A DNA stretch of 64,000 nucleotides from NCBI GenBank assembly GCA_021464415.1, contig CM038465.1, positions 23,405,839 to 23,469,838 of the forward strand. The letters are read 5' to 3'. The stretch is from Lonicera japonica (taxonomy: Eukaryota > Streptophyta > Magnoliopsida > Dipsacales > Caprifoliaceae). Below the pieces are notes generated by a model that had not been told where the DNA came from, ran no database searches, and saw only the letters and a list, made by a program, of their open reading frames with translations. A program made the position numbers and the translations under genes. Position 1 is the stretch's first letter. Every line of letters starts with the position of its first letter. This document shows positions 34,369 through 44,982 of the stretch, one piece after another.

Positions 34369-36301
34369 TGATAAACGCATAATATTGTCATTAATATGCT
34401 CATTTTCAAAGTCGTTCGACGCGTTTAACTCTTAAAAACTATATGGTTTGCTAATTTATCTCGCGATTAGTCTCGTAGCATATTTTGTATTTAACTTTGC
34501 TTGTAAAGGCATTTTTTGTATATTTTGTAGCCTTTAGATCTCGAGAAATTCATTGAGTAAAAGAAGAACGATCAACCAAGCAATTTTTTGCCTTTAAAGC
34601 AAAAAGTGAATGAAAAGTCAAATAGTTGGATCAATCAAGCTCATTCCTTGATCTATCAAGAGTTGACAACAAGAGTTGGATCTATCTAGCTTTTTGCTAG
34701 ATCAATCAAGGAATTTTTCTCATCACTCGGATCCGTCTAGCTCAAGCCAAAATTAATCTAGATGGCTTGCTTTGTCTTTTATGTCACCTCCCCTATTTTT
34801 CTCATCTATCTCATAGCTAGCTTGGAGACTAAAAAAAAAGTGGTTCAAATCTCCATCTCCTAGAATATTGTATTTTATACAAAAGTGGCTATTTTCCAAT
34901 GGACAAAAGGGATTGTTTCTCATGGATCTTTAGTAGAGAGAGGAGAGGGAGAAAACACACTCATCTATATATATAGTCCCCATTATCGTATTGAAAAACT
35001 CTTAGACTCTTGGACTTATTTATATTTTTATTTTACTTGTCTTGAATATTACTCTCTCTCTCTAGAATTTGTAATTTATTATCTTCATTGAAGAGAAATG
35101 GAATACACTTCTATAATTCTTATCTCTATATTTATTATGGAGTAAATTTCTTTGCTAAGGCTAAAAGATGAAGTTTGCAAGGCATTAATTATGTAAGTTC
35201 ATTTCTCATTGCATTGTTAGTATTGTTAAATACTTGTTGAATCCTTCATCTTCTCCATTTAATCAACCATTCATAAGCTAGTAAGATAATCTTCATAAGA
35301 TGATTTGACTTTGTATGCCCTGTATACCTAGTTTTCAAGGATTAATGAAGAGCTGATACACTTGTGCATTTCTTACTATCCTATGTCCATTGCTTCTATG
35401 AATGAGATACTTTTCATTGCCAAGCATGACTAGTCTTTGATATTCATGGAAACACCATAAATTTGAGATTCCAATCCTTGAATGCTTTAATGATATGTTG
35501 AGTGCTTTTTACACTTTATGTGATTTTGAGATTCAATATTTTCTTAGTTAAGGTGTTGCCAAAGAGGATCTCTTAAGTTTATGTTATAATCAACTCCACT
35601 AATCACCCTAAGGATTTAATTTGTATTTATCAAATAAGTTTATACCGGACGCTTTATCCACCACCTAGACCTCCCAATCTTAGGCAAAGGAAATGTTATG
35701 ATTTATTGTGCTTAACTCTTTAAGAGGCCATTTTCATAATCAAGTCAATTGCCTAGGGGAAACTAACAATGAGTTCTCAAATGCTTAGTTTAAATTTATG
35801 CCTTTTCTTTTGGTTTTTCTTAAATTTGTATCTTAGTTGAGCATTATATGGGAATGGGTTGCACTTGCTTGACACCCTTTGCTACATGATACAAAGGAGA
35901 GATACATTTGTGTTAAGTTGTGCTTACACCCTTTCATTATTTGGAAATTTTATGGGAATGGGTTGCTTTTGCTTCACACCCTTTTACTTAGAAAAGTGTA
36001 AGATACTTAACACTTAGGGATTGCATTGAGAACTTTGAATGAGATTGATTCTATATAATGTTGCAAAGCAAATGAATTTTATAATGCCTTAGTCTTTTCT
36101 CATCATTTGATACATCACTTTAATTTTTATTGCATAACTTTAAAATCAACAATTAAAATCAACCAATCCACTTCTTTAAACAAAGCCTTGGACTCGTAAT
36201 CACCACATCGTCTTTTCGACTATCCCTATGGTTTGACACTTGGACTTACCAAGTATTATAACTTGACTACCTACACTTGGGTTCATAAGCGCGGAAGTAT
36301 T
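34369..36301 (+). repeat. Athila 3' LTR
   Basis: It is collinear with the 5' LTR up to GCGGAAGTATTT at 36301. The terminal bases present in the 5' LTR (GGCCAAATCA) are replaced by a second copy of TTGGACTTACCAAGTAT (36239-36255 and 36300-36316), so the end was rearranged by slippage or deletion. Confidence 0.9.
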
Positions 36302-36480
36302 TGGACTTACCAAGTATATATATTTTCGGTGGGTTGCAAAGCTATTTCATCCAATAGTTATATACTTGCCTCTTTCGGTTCCTCAGAATCAAATTCGGAG
36401 GAGGGTCTGGCAATGGCAGCTGGTTGAGCTAATTGTTTTATTCCTGGTTAGCTAATTAATTTTCTTTACAATCACCATGA
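36302..36480 (+). other. Flank with a possible coding fragment, unidentified
   Basis: One frame reads a non-repetitive, Ser-rich ISSNSYILASFGSSESNSEE stretch and a stop at 36425-36427. It differs in composition from the retroelement around it and could be the last codons of a host exon. I do not recognise it. Confidence 0.25.
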
Positions 36481-36821
36481 TATATTTATGAATGGAGAGA
36501 AAAAGAGAGATGGGGGTTCAGGGTCATAAACCTAGAGAAGGAAAGAAAAAATATATATTGTGTATATTTTAGTGTATTGCTTTACAAGAAGAAAACCCAT
36601 ATACAAGTATAGAAGGACGGAGAAAAGGAAAGCCTAAACTAAGGGAAATATACATAAGGAAACAAAGAGAAAAGGAAAGCTAAATTACAAGAAAATAAGA
36701 AAGGAAATAATATTTTAACACCCCCCCCCTCAAGCTCAGGACGGCTTGGAAAGCATACAAAGCATGGACACCAGAAATTGAAAGCAAGCAGTCACATGTG
36801 ATTTGGTGAAGAGATCATGAT
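36481..36821 (-). mobile_element. Ty1/copia 3' remnant, minus strand
   Basis: On the minus strand, the C-terminal end of copia pol (an LFTKS...FQFLVS pattern, 36740-36821) is followed by a GAGGGGGGGGG purine tract (36721-36733) and an LTR starting TGTTAAAATATT at 36720 and running left to about 36490. The left end is not defined. Confidence 0.6.
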
Positions 36822-36836
36822 GATCCTAAGGATAGC

Positions 36837-37473
36837 TGATGTGATCCAGGCTACCACAAGCACGGACTTGATTAAAGCATTGATTGGTGGGGTCCGTATT
36901 GGTATTGGATGACCTTGGATCATACTAGTACGCACGCAAGCATAGTCAAACATGGAAGTCATGGAGCGCGTGAAGTCAATTATTATTTTAAGTATTTTTA
37001 ATTATTAGAATTATTATTATTTTATTATTCAATTAGGAGTTAGAGTAGTGGTTTCCTTTTTAAATAAGTTTCCTTATTATTAATTTCCTTATTGTATTAG
37101 GAATATTCTAGGAGTTATTATTTTCCTTTTCTAAGTAGGAAATTGCTTCCTTTTTGAATTAGGATTAAGGCTTTGTTTACTCCTATTTAAAGGAGGTACA
37201 TTATTGTTTTAAAATAAAGAGTTTGATGATTAATTCAATTGTTCTCTATGAACATGTTGAATTGAATTAATTCAATTGTTCTTGACTTATCAATCTAGCA
37301 ACCACACTAGATTGTGGCGTCATTCATTATACAGAGGTTCGCGCTTCTTTAAGCGTTGGGTTGAGGTTTTCGCCTTCCATCTTTCGACATATTACAATGT
37401 TCTTGCTACGTTTGTAATTCAAGGGTTGAGGATCCATTAACCTAGTTAGGAAAGACGATCCGGGTTCGCCCCA
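36837..37473 (+). repeat. 5' LTR of the non-autonomous element
   Basis: Runs from TGATGTGATCC to CGGGTTCGCCCCA, immediately before the PBS. Confidence 0.85.
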
Positions 37474-37487
37474 TTGGTATAAAAGCA
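37474..37487 (+). other. Primer-binding site, non-autonomous element
   Basis: TTGGTATAAAAGCA adjoins the LTR and resembles the initiator-Met PBS with two changes. Confidence 0.65.
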
Positions 37488-38455
37488 AACTTTTCTATCC
37501 AGGTTTTCTATCTTTTAATTCTTGTGTTTTCAATTCCAAATCCCTAATTTTGGATCTTGTGATTTGTTAATTCCATGTCTTTGTGTTAGGGTTCATCAAA
37601 AAAGAAGAAGTTAAGAATAGATATATTTTTTTTTTCAAAAATCCCGTTGAGCTGTCGAAATTTGTGGTTTTCTCTTTCAAAACAACATCGGATCGTCCTG
37701 ATCTTCTTCCCGATTATTGTAAAATTGCGTCCCGAACAACATATCCGAAAATCAGCCTGATCCAACGATTAGATCAAAAGTTATTGCTGTTTTACGATAG
37801 CACCTGCATTAAAAAAAAGTGTTGTGAATAGTGATGCGTAAATAGTAAAAAAAAATTATTGAAATTTTCTTTGGAAGAACCTTATAATCAAATTTTGATT
37901 ATTGTTAGGGTTTGTTTGCGAATATTATTGCATTAAAGTTTCAATTGTGGTGGTTTAAATATTTCAAAAAAACCTAGATTATTCATTAATACTTCTTGTT
38001 GGGTTTTTTTATCTTGTGATTTTGATCCATATAAATTCCGTTTGGTTAGGAAAAATCTAGAAAACCCTTGGAAAATTTTGATTGCGGTTATACTCATTAG
38101 GGTTTGAAATTCGTTGGTTTGTTTCTGTTTGAAACTCCGTTTTGTATACTCTAGCAATTCTAGAAATTTGTTTGGCTTATTGATATTGCTAGAATTTGGT
38201 TTCTTTAGTCCTTAGTATTACATTATTGAACGCGTTTAAATCTAATTGTCGGGTGTGTGATTGGTTATTGAGGACTTGTGATATTCATATTATTCAGCTT
38301 GTTTTGGAGTTCCAAAGAGAAAATTGTGAGTATAGTAATATTTTGAGTAAAAAACATGTGAAAAAAAAAATCTGAGTGACATCAATCGAGCGAAATACGA
38401 AAGGAAGTGTGGTGAGGATTATTTTTATTGCACTAATCCTTATTTTGCAGAAATT

Positions 38456-38983
38456 ATGTCTTATCTAAACTTTGAACATGGAGAAAGGTAGCTTTAAAAG
38501 GTGATTAAACGCGATAGTGTGCGATTAACGCAATTAAAGATTGAACGGCGCATGCGGTTAAATAAAGCTCCTAAAGAGAAATTGAAAAGTCATCCTCGTA
38601 AAGTTAAATTCGAAGATGAGTGGGATTCAAGTGTTACTAATAGAAGACACGGTGGTGACGTTGGAGAGAGTCGGGTTCGAGACAACAATATGGGTAGTAT
38701 CAAGAAGAAGACTCCTTTAAATGATCCCGAAGAATGGCATAAATTGGGGAAGATGATGGAGGCTTATTTTGAATTCCATATGAGGGGCAGTGAAGAGCGA
38801 AGTTCGAAAGCGTTCTCTTGTGAATCAAATCATTGTAAAGAGGAGGAAAAAGCAACCATATCTAAGCCGCCATTGGAGAATAAACCGAAAATCGATGAGA
38901 TTGAGGAAATTGAAGTGACGGCTGAAGAAGGAGAATTGTGGGTTGAAGGTTTAATTCCAAGCTTGCAAGAAGAGGAAGATTAA
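38456..38983 (+). pseudogene. Unidentified charged ORF of the non-autonomous element
   Basis: The frame starts at ATG 38456, five bases after a TTTTGCAG, and has TAG (38486) and TAA (38492) near its start; it is then open for 160 codons (38501-38983). The product is highly charged: a basic N-terminal part (RLTQLKIERRMRLNKAPKEK), a DPEEWHKLGKMMEAYFEF segment, and an acidic Glu-rich C-terminus. No zinc knuckle, gag capsid motif or enzyme motif is visible. The ATG occupies the same place as the gag ATG of the neighbouring chromovirus (41969), so this ORF replaces gag. Function unknown; it could be a diverged gag N-terminus or a captured host fragment. Confidence 0.5.
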
Positions 38984-39130
38984 GAAGTTTTAGTGCAAGT
39001 TGAAGAACCACAAGTGCAAGCACTTCCAGCCATAAGTGTGGATATGGGTGAGAACTGCATCAAGGGACGCCAATTGATTTTAATTGAGGGGCAAGTCAAT
39101 GAGTAAGAGACTTCAACTAACATTGCTAAT

Positions 39131-39382
39131 TTGGATAATATTTCTACCGAGGAAGAAGATGATGTTCGAGCTGAGTTAAAGATTGATAATGTTGAGCATA
39201 TTTATTTCATTAGAGTGGATCACTTTGATGTCCATCCACATTTTATGTTGTTAGATTTCTTCAACAAGTTGCAAAGGATCGCATTGCAGTATGGTTTGAA
39301 CGTCGAGGAGTTTTGCTTTGCAAGGAGGATCAAGTGTCGAAGATATTCGAAATATTTGTTTTCATGGAAGGGACGAACATAA
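39131..39382 (+). pseudogene. Second ORF remnant of the non-autonomous element
   Basis: An 83-codon frame reads an acidic start (STEEEDDVRAELKIDNVEH) then YFIRVDHFDVHPHFMLLDFF. The sequence between it and the first ORF (38984-39130) also looks coding with stops, so both may be parts of one ancient ORF. I do not recognise the family. Confidence 0.35.
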
Positions 39383-39543
39383 TTATCTTATGTTGAGTTC
39401 CGACGGAGGAATGGAAAGTATTCAAAATACTTATTCTATTGGCTTGGGAGATTCCAAGTTCTAAAGTCGCATCCGGATGTCAAAGTGGTTAAAGACTGGT
39501 TGAATCGGGGAATGGGTAGGCCAGATTCGAGGACGAATCTTCT

Positions 39544-39558
39544 TGAAGAACAGGGGAA
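39544..39558 (+). other. Polypurine tract, non-autonomous element
   Basis: GAAGAACAGGGGAA directly precedes the 3' LTR. Confidence 0.65.
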
Positions 39559-40214
39559 TGATGTGATCCAGGCTACCACAAGCACGGACTTGATTAAAGC
39601 ATTGATTGGTGGGGTCCGTACCGGTATTGGATGACCTTGGATCATGCTAGTACGCGCACAGTTAAAAGATTTAAGAATAGTCAAACATGGAAGTCATGGA
39701 GTGCGCGAAGTCATTATTATTTTAATTATTAGAATTATTATTATTTTATTATTCAATTAGGAGTTAGAGTAGTGGTTTCCTTTTTGAATAAGTTTCCTTA
39801 TTATTAATTTCCTTATTGTATTAGGAATATTCTAGGAGTTATTATTTTCCTTTTATAAGTAGGAAATTGTTTCCTTTTTGAATTAGGATTAAGGCTTTGT
39901 TTACTCCTATTTAAAGGAGGCACATTATTATTTTAAAATAAAGAGTTTGATGATTAATAATATTGAGAGTTTTCTCTTTATGTTCTCTATGAACATGTTG
40001 AATTGAATTAATTTAATTGTTCTTAACTTATCAATCTAGCAACCACACTAGATTGTGGCATCATTCATTATACCGAGGTTCGCGCTTCTTTAAGCATTGG
40101 GTTGAGGTTTTCGCCTTCCATCTTTCGACGAATTCCAAGGTTCTTGCTACGTTTGTAGTTCAGGGGTTGAGGATCCATTAACCTGGTTAGGAAAGACGAT
40201 CCGGGTTCGCGTCA
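39559..40214 (+). repeat. 3' LTR of the non-autonomous element
   Basis: Collinear with the 5' LTR, ending CGGGTTCGCGTCA before the ATAGC duplication. It differs by an 18-bp GTTAAAAGATTTAAGAAT-type insertion, a segment of about 30 bp near 39960, and substitutions, so the element is not young. Confidence 0.85.
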
Positions 40215-40373
40215 ATAGCACTAACGCTGGATTATGGAGTGAAGGCTATGCCGATCCCATCCGGGTTCCAAGTGGACTAATCACTCGAGCTATAGCCAAG
40301 AAGATCGAAGAGGCACTTATGACCATGGTCCAAGAGATGATGAGCAAAGCTGAATCATGGAGGAGCGTTTAAG
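40215..40373 (+). pseudogene. Chromovirus pol C-terminal end
   Basis: The frame reads ITRAIAKKIEEALMTMVQEM and stops at TAA 40371-40373, matching the C-terminal tail region of chromovirus polyproteins. Its upstream codons lie at 36822-36836, in frame, on the other side of the non-autonomous element. Anything earlier was lost at the junction with the copia remnant. Confidence 0.65.
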
Positions 40374-40454
40374 GGCATCGGGCTCAAGAATGGAAGACAT
40401 TGCTTAAAGGCCCAATTGAAGGTGTTCAAATAGAAGCCCAAGAGATGAAAAACA

Positions 40455-40908
40455 TGTATTAGATAAATGGGCTGGGCTAGGCTTTGTTTATTTTAAGTTT
40501 AATTTATGTTTAGCTTTGTTTGGGCCCAAATTATGGGAAAACCCAGTAATTTCGTTTTTGTTTATTTTCGTAGACCTAGTAGGTTTAATTACTCCTATTT
40601 AAAGGAGCTAATGTTATTGTTTAAGAATCTTTTGATTTAATTAAATTTCAAGTGTTATTCACCTCTTGCGTTCTAAGAACGTCTCGAATAGTTAGAATTA
40701 GGGTACTTGTTGTTCTTCGACTTAGCAATCAATTAAGCCACAAATTGATTATTTGTCTTCGACTATACTAAGGTTCATTCTCGTTAAAGGGGATTGGGTC
40801 ACGGTTCCACCTCCATCATATTCGCGTGGTTCCAAGGTTCTTGCATTTTCAGTGTCAAGGGTTGCAGATCCATCTTATTGGGTAGAAATACGATCGTGGT
40901 TCACATCA
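40455..40908 (+). repeat. Chromovirus LTR shared between two element copies
   Basis: It runs from about TGTATTAGATAAATGGGC to GGTTCACATCA. The pol end of one copy lies just upstream and a PBS and gag lie just downstream, so it serves as 3' LTR of one and 5' LTR of the next. The left boundary is approximate. Confidence 0.6.
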
Positions 40909-40910
40909 GT

Positions 40911-40922
40911 TGGTATTAGAGG
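40911..40922 (+). other. Chromovirus primer-binding site
   Basis: TGGTATTAGAGG, two bases after the LTR, one mismatch from the usual initiator-Met PBS core. Confidence 0.75.
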
Positions 40923-41968
40923 AAATTTTCTATCCAGGTTTTATCTTTCGTTTGTTTCTGTTTTGTTTCTATTTTCTTCAATTCGTACACTGCTTTATTC
41001 GTATCTTCTTAAAACTAGGGTTGTTATTTTCGATTGTGAAAAAAAAATTGATTATGCTCTTGCTTAGTAATTCCGAATCTGTTCTTGTTGTGTTATTTCA
41101 AATCTGTTCTTGTTTATTGCAAATCTACTTCGTTTATTTCATCTGTGTTGATTAAAGTCGAAATCTTTGACTACGTTTTTGAACCCTAGTTACGAATCTG
41201 TCTATCAGAATCTGTTTGGATTTCGATTACGGCATAAAAATCTTAGTTTCTTGATTGCAAATTCGATTTGTTGTTTACGACAGTCTCTAGTTGTGCTAAA
41301 ACCCTTAGAGTTGTGAATTCCTTGTTCCTTGTTGATATTGTGGCTATTGATATTGCAAAAATTGATATTGTGTCTGCATAAAAGCCACGATTGCGATTGA
41401 CTATTTTTGCGCATAAGTTTCGTTTGTTGCTTGAAGATTGCTCGATTTTTGAATTGTGCATATTATTCTGCTAAAATTTTGAATTATGGAAATTTCGACT
41501 ACACCAGATTAAAGTAGAAGTCGAGAGAACCAAAAAACAAAATACAAAAATTTCTGAAATTCGCAACTATTTCTTTTTGGACTCGGATTTTATAAGGTCC
41601 AAGGATTTCAAAAATCTTATTTCCACGAGACTGAATTTTTGCTCATTTTTCTTGATCTTTTGCTTCGTTTTGTGTCTATAATTCATTAGGATTCCTGTTT
41701 TTTGAATTCTTGGTGAAAACATAATTGTTGGGCATACAATTGACCTGTTTGGATTGAGATTGTTCTGTTTGGGAACCAAGGCGAAGGTTCTGGCTTTTCG
41801 ATTCGTTTGAAAGTTCCAAAAGGTGAAAATTTAGAGGTATATCATTACTTTTGAGTGCTAAACACGAGCGGTAAAATCAGAGTGACATATTCTGAGCGAA
41901 ACACATAAGGGAGTGCAGTGAGGAAATTTTATTTCTTTATATTGTGCTAACCTCTGTTTTGCAGCAAT
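40923..41968 (+). other. Chromovirus leader
   Basis: Non-coding, T-rich. Its last ~95 bp (41877-41971; AGAGTGACAT, GAGCGAAA, AGTG.GGTGAGGA, TTTTGCAG) match the leader of the non-autonomous element at 38371-38458. Confidence 0.6.
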
Positions 41969-43765
41969 ATGTCTAACTTTGATCCTAAGTTATTCCAAGA
42001 AGCCATGGCGAGTACGTTATAAAAGATGATAAGAGATGAGTTGGGTGGCTTTAGAGAGCAGGTGGATGAGATGAGTGAGGAATTGAGGTGAATGCATGTG
42101 AAGGTAAATAGAGTTGAGAGCACTCAGCTTGAGCAATCCAGTAAATCACATAGTGCTCAAAGAAGTGGTAGACCGTAGCCTAGGGAAACGAGGGCTGATT
42201 TTTATAGTTATTATCAGGATGGCTCTGACGATGGGAATAGCGATGTCGATTTGGTAATTGCCAACTAGCAGAATGGTAGACGGTTTAGTGGAGGAACTAA
42301 TCGGGAGGATAATAACATGAATGGGATCAAGATGAAGATTCCACCCTTTCAGGGGAAGAATGACCCCGAGGCCTATCTCGAGTGGGTCAAGAAAGTAGAG
42401 TTGGTATTTGCCTACCATAATTACTCCGAGTCCAAGAAGGTGAAATTGGCGGCCATTGAATTTTCTGATTATGCACTTGTTTGGTGGGATCGCTTGATGA
42501 CAGGGCGAAGGCGTAGTGATAAAGGGCCCGTAGAGACATGGGAAGAGATGAAGCACCTGATGAAGAAGCGATTTGTACTCGATCACTATTATCGGGAATT
42601 GTACCAAAAATAGCAAGGGCTTACACAGGGGAATCGTAGTGTTGATGAGTACTACAAGGAGATGGAAGTGGCCATGATTCGGGCCAAGGTTAATGAGAAT
42701 AGAGAAACTACCATGGCGCGGTTCTTGAGCGAATTAAATCGGGAAATTGCCAATGCGGTTGAACTGCAGCAGTATGTCGAGATTGAAGATATGGTTCACA
42801 CGGCAATTAAAATAGAGAGACAACTCAAGAGGAGGGGTAGTTTCAGGCCAAGCCAAAGTTCTTATTCCACTCCATGGAAGCAAAGTCCTTGGAAAAAGGA
42901 TGACAAATCAACCACTCTAAAACATAAAGTTGATTCAAAGCCGGACACGCATAGTGGTAGTCAAGTTAAGGCAGCCCCTCGCACCACTAATGCTCCGACT
43001 ACCCGTAACAAGGACATTATTTGTTGGAAGTGTCAAGGGAGAGGCCATGTGTCCACTTAATGCCCGAACAAGCGAGTAATGATGCTTCTGAATAATGGGG
43101 AATATGAGACGGAGGAAGAAGGCGCTGAAGCTACGCCACCTTTGGAGGATATTGAATAAGAGGAGAGCGTTATTCATGGCGAGTTGTTAGTTGCAAGAAG
43201 AGCCCTTAGCGTGCAAACAAGAGAAGATGAGGAGCAGCGGGAGAATATTTTTCATACTAGGTGCCTAATGCTAGGCAAGGTGTGTAGCTTGCTGATAGAT
43301 GGAGGTAGTTGCACTAATGTGGCTAGCACGACAATGGTGGAGAAGCTAGCATTGCATACGACTACGCATCCAAGGCCTTACAAACTACAGTGGTTGAATG
43401 ATAGCGGTGAAGTGAGGGTAAACAATCAGGTTTTGGTGTCCTTTAGCATTGGGAAGTATGAGGACCAAGTGCTCTGTGATGTGGTTCCCATGTAAGCCAG
43501 CCATATGCTATTGGGGAGAGCGTGGCAATATGATAGAAGAGTTAAACACAACGGCTTCACCAATAAATACTCATTTGAGATGAACAAGAGAACAATCATT
43601 CTTGTACCTTTACCGCCACAACAAGCCTATGCTCAGTTGAAATTGCAAAATGAGGAAGAGCAACGGAGAGCTGAAAAGAAAAATAGAGTGAATGGTGAAG
43701 AAAAGAGAGAGAATGAGGGAAAAAGAAAAAAAATTGAAAAAAAGAAAGTAAAGTGGAAAAATTAG
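41969..43765 (+). pseudogene. Chromovirus gag-protease pseudogene
   Basis: One frame can be followed from ATG 41969 to 43765, broken by stops at 42017, 42089, 42176, 42266, 42611, 43058, 43157 and 43493. The gag domain (42317-42820) shows MKIPPFQGKNDPEAYLEWVK and YALVWWDRL; a CCHC knuckle lies at about 43021-43062 (CWKCQGRGHVST, stop, C). The protease shows LLIDGGSCTNVAS near 43290-43325 and MLLGRAWQYDR near 43505-43535. The frame ends in a Lys/Glu-rich A-rich tract where a frameshift occurs. Type is chromovirus, CRM- or Reina-like; I cannot separate these. Confidence 0.8.
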
Positions 43766-44982
43766 TGACTATTGAGAGTAAGTTTGAGAGGAGATAAAAG
43801 AATTTCTATGCGAGAGCTAGTGAGGTGAAAAGTGCGATGCTTTATAATCAACTTCTTGTACTTGCGTACAAAGAAGCGCTTTTGAACACTAACGAACTAA
43901 ATTCTTCTTTGCCTAGTGTTATTATCTCTTTGTTGTAGGATTTTGGTGACGTCTTTCCAGGGGATACGCCAAGCGGTTTACCACCTATTCGAGGAATAGA
44001 GCACCAAATTGATTTTATACCCGGAGCATCCATTCCAAACCGCCCCGCCTACAGGAGTAATCCAGAGGAGACGAAGGAACTTCAAAGGCAAGTGACGGAG
44101 CTGCTAGAGAAAGGGTATGTGAGGGAGAGTATGAGCCCATGTGCGGTGCCAGTGTTGCTAGTGCCAAAAAAATATGGAACGTTGAGAATGTGCGTGGACT
44201 GTCAAACCATAAATAATATCACGGTAAAGTATCGTCACCCCATTCCACGTTTAGATGATATTCTTGATGAGTTGCATGGGTCTAGTATATTCTCTAAAAT
44301 TGATTTGAACAGTGGATACCATCAAATTAGGATGAAAGAATGAGATGAATGGAAAACCGCTTTTAAAACAAAATATGGTTTATATGAATGGTTAGTTATG
44401 CCTTTCGGTTTAACTAATGAACCTAGAACTTTTATGAGATAGATAAACCATGTTTTGAGATCATTCATTGGCAAATTCGTTGTGGTCTATTTTGATGATA
44501 TCCTCATTTATAGCAAGAGTCTATATGACCATGTAGTTCATTTAAAATATGTTTTGGATGTCTTGCGAAAGGAGAAGTTATATGCTAACCTGAACAAGTG
44601 CACCTTTTGCACGGATAAGCTTGTATTTCTTGGTTTTGTTGTGAGTGCACAAGGTATTCAGGTTGATAAACAAAAGGTGAAGTCTATTCAAGAATGGAAA
44701 AGTCCTACAAGTATTGGGCAAATGCGGAGTTTTCATGGACTTGCTAGTTTTTATCGGCAATTCGTGAGGGATTTTAGCACGATTGTGGCACCATTGACTG
44801 AGGTGATCAAGAAGAATGTTGGGTTCAAATAGGGCGAGGAGCAAGATAAGGCATTCCAATTACTAAAAAACAGGCTAAGTAACGCCCCCTGTTATCTTTA
44901 CCTAACTTTTCGAAGACTTTTGAAATTAAATGTGATGCTTCAGGAAATGGTATTGGTGTTGTTCTTATGCAGGAAGGGAAGT
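43766..44982 (+). pseudogene. Chromovirus RT-RNase H pseudogene, cut by the Tat element
   Basis: RT spans 44070-44830: LLVPKKYGTLRMCVDCQTIN, a KIDLNSGYHQIRMKE palm segment followed by TGA at 44341, [10 protein letters not shown], and the FDD active site in VVYFDDILIYSK (about 44486-44520). Connection and the start of RNase H follow (KAFQLLK...; a frameshift near 44890; then [17 protein letters not shown]). The Tat element begins at 44983 in the middle of this RNase H domain. The rest must lie beyond the window, past the Tat 3' LTR. Confidence 0.8.

Larger units (their letters stand above)
16951..36301 (+). mobile_element. Athila-type Ty3/gypsy element with nested insertions
   Basis: Two direct LTRs (16951-18915 and 34369-36301), both starting TGATAAACGCATAATATTG, enclose Athila-order remnants: degenerate PBS, gag, protease, RT, RNase H, integrase, a long non-coding spacer, an env-like ORF, then a purine tract. 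A Tekay-type element splits the env-like ORF. Removing nested DNA leaves about 13 kb, a normal Athila size. The 3' LTR end is rearranged, so I found no target duplication. Stops and frameshifts in every ORF mark it as old. Confidence 0.9.
36837..40214 (+). mobile_element. Non-autonomous 3.4-kb LTR element
   Basis: LTRs 36837-37473 (637 bp) and 39559-40214 (656 bp), both starting TGATGTGATCCAGG, enclose 2085 bp. The element is flanked by the duplication ATAGC (36832-36836 and 40215-40219). It has a Met-type PBS and a purine tract but no protease, RT, RNase H or integrase. The LTR layout (CTCCTATTTAAAGGAG, TTCCAAGGTTCTTGC, GAGGATCCATT, ACGATC blocks) and the pre-ATG leader resemble those of the neighbouring chromovirus, its likely helper family. 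Removing it makes the C-terminal pol frame of that chromovirus continuous. Confidence 0.85.
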
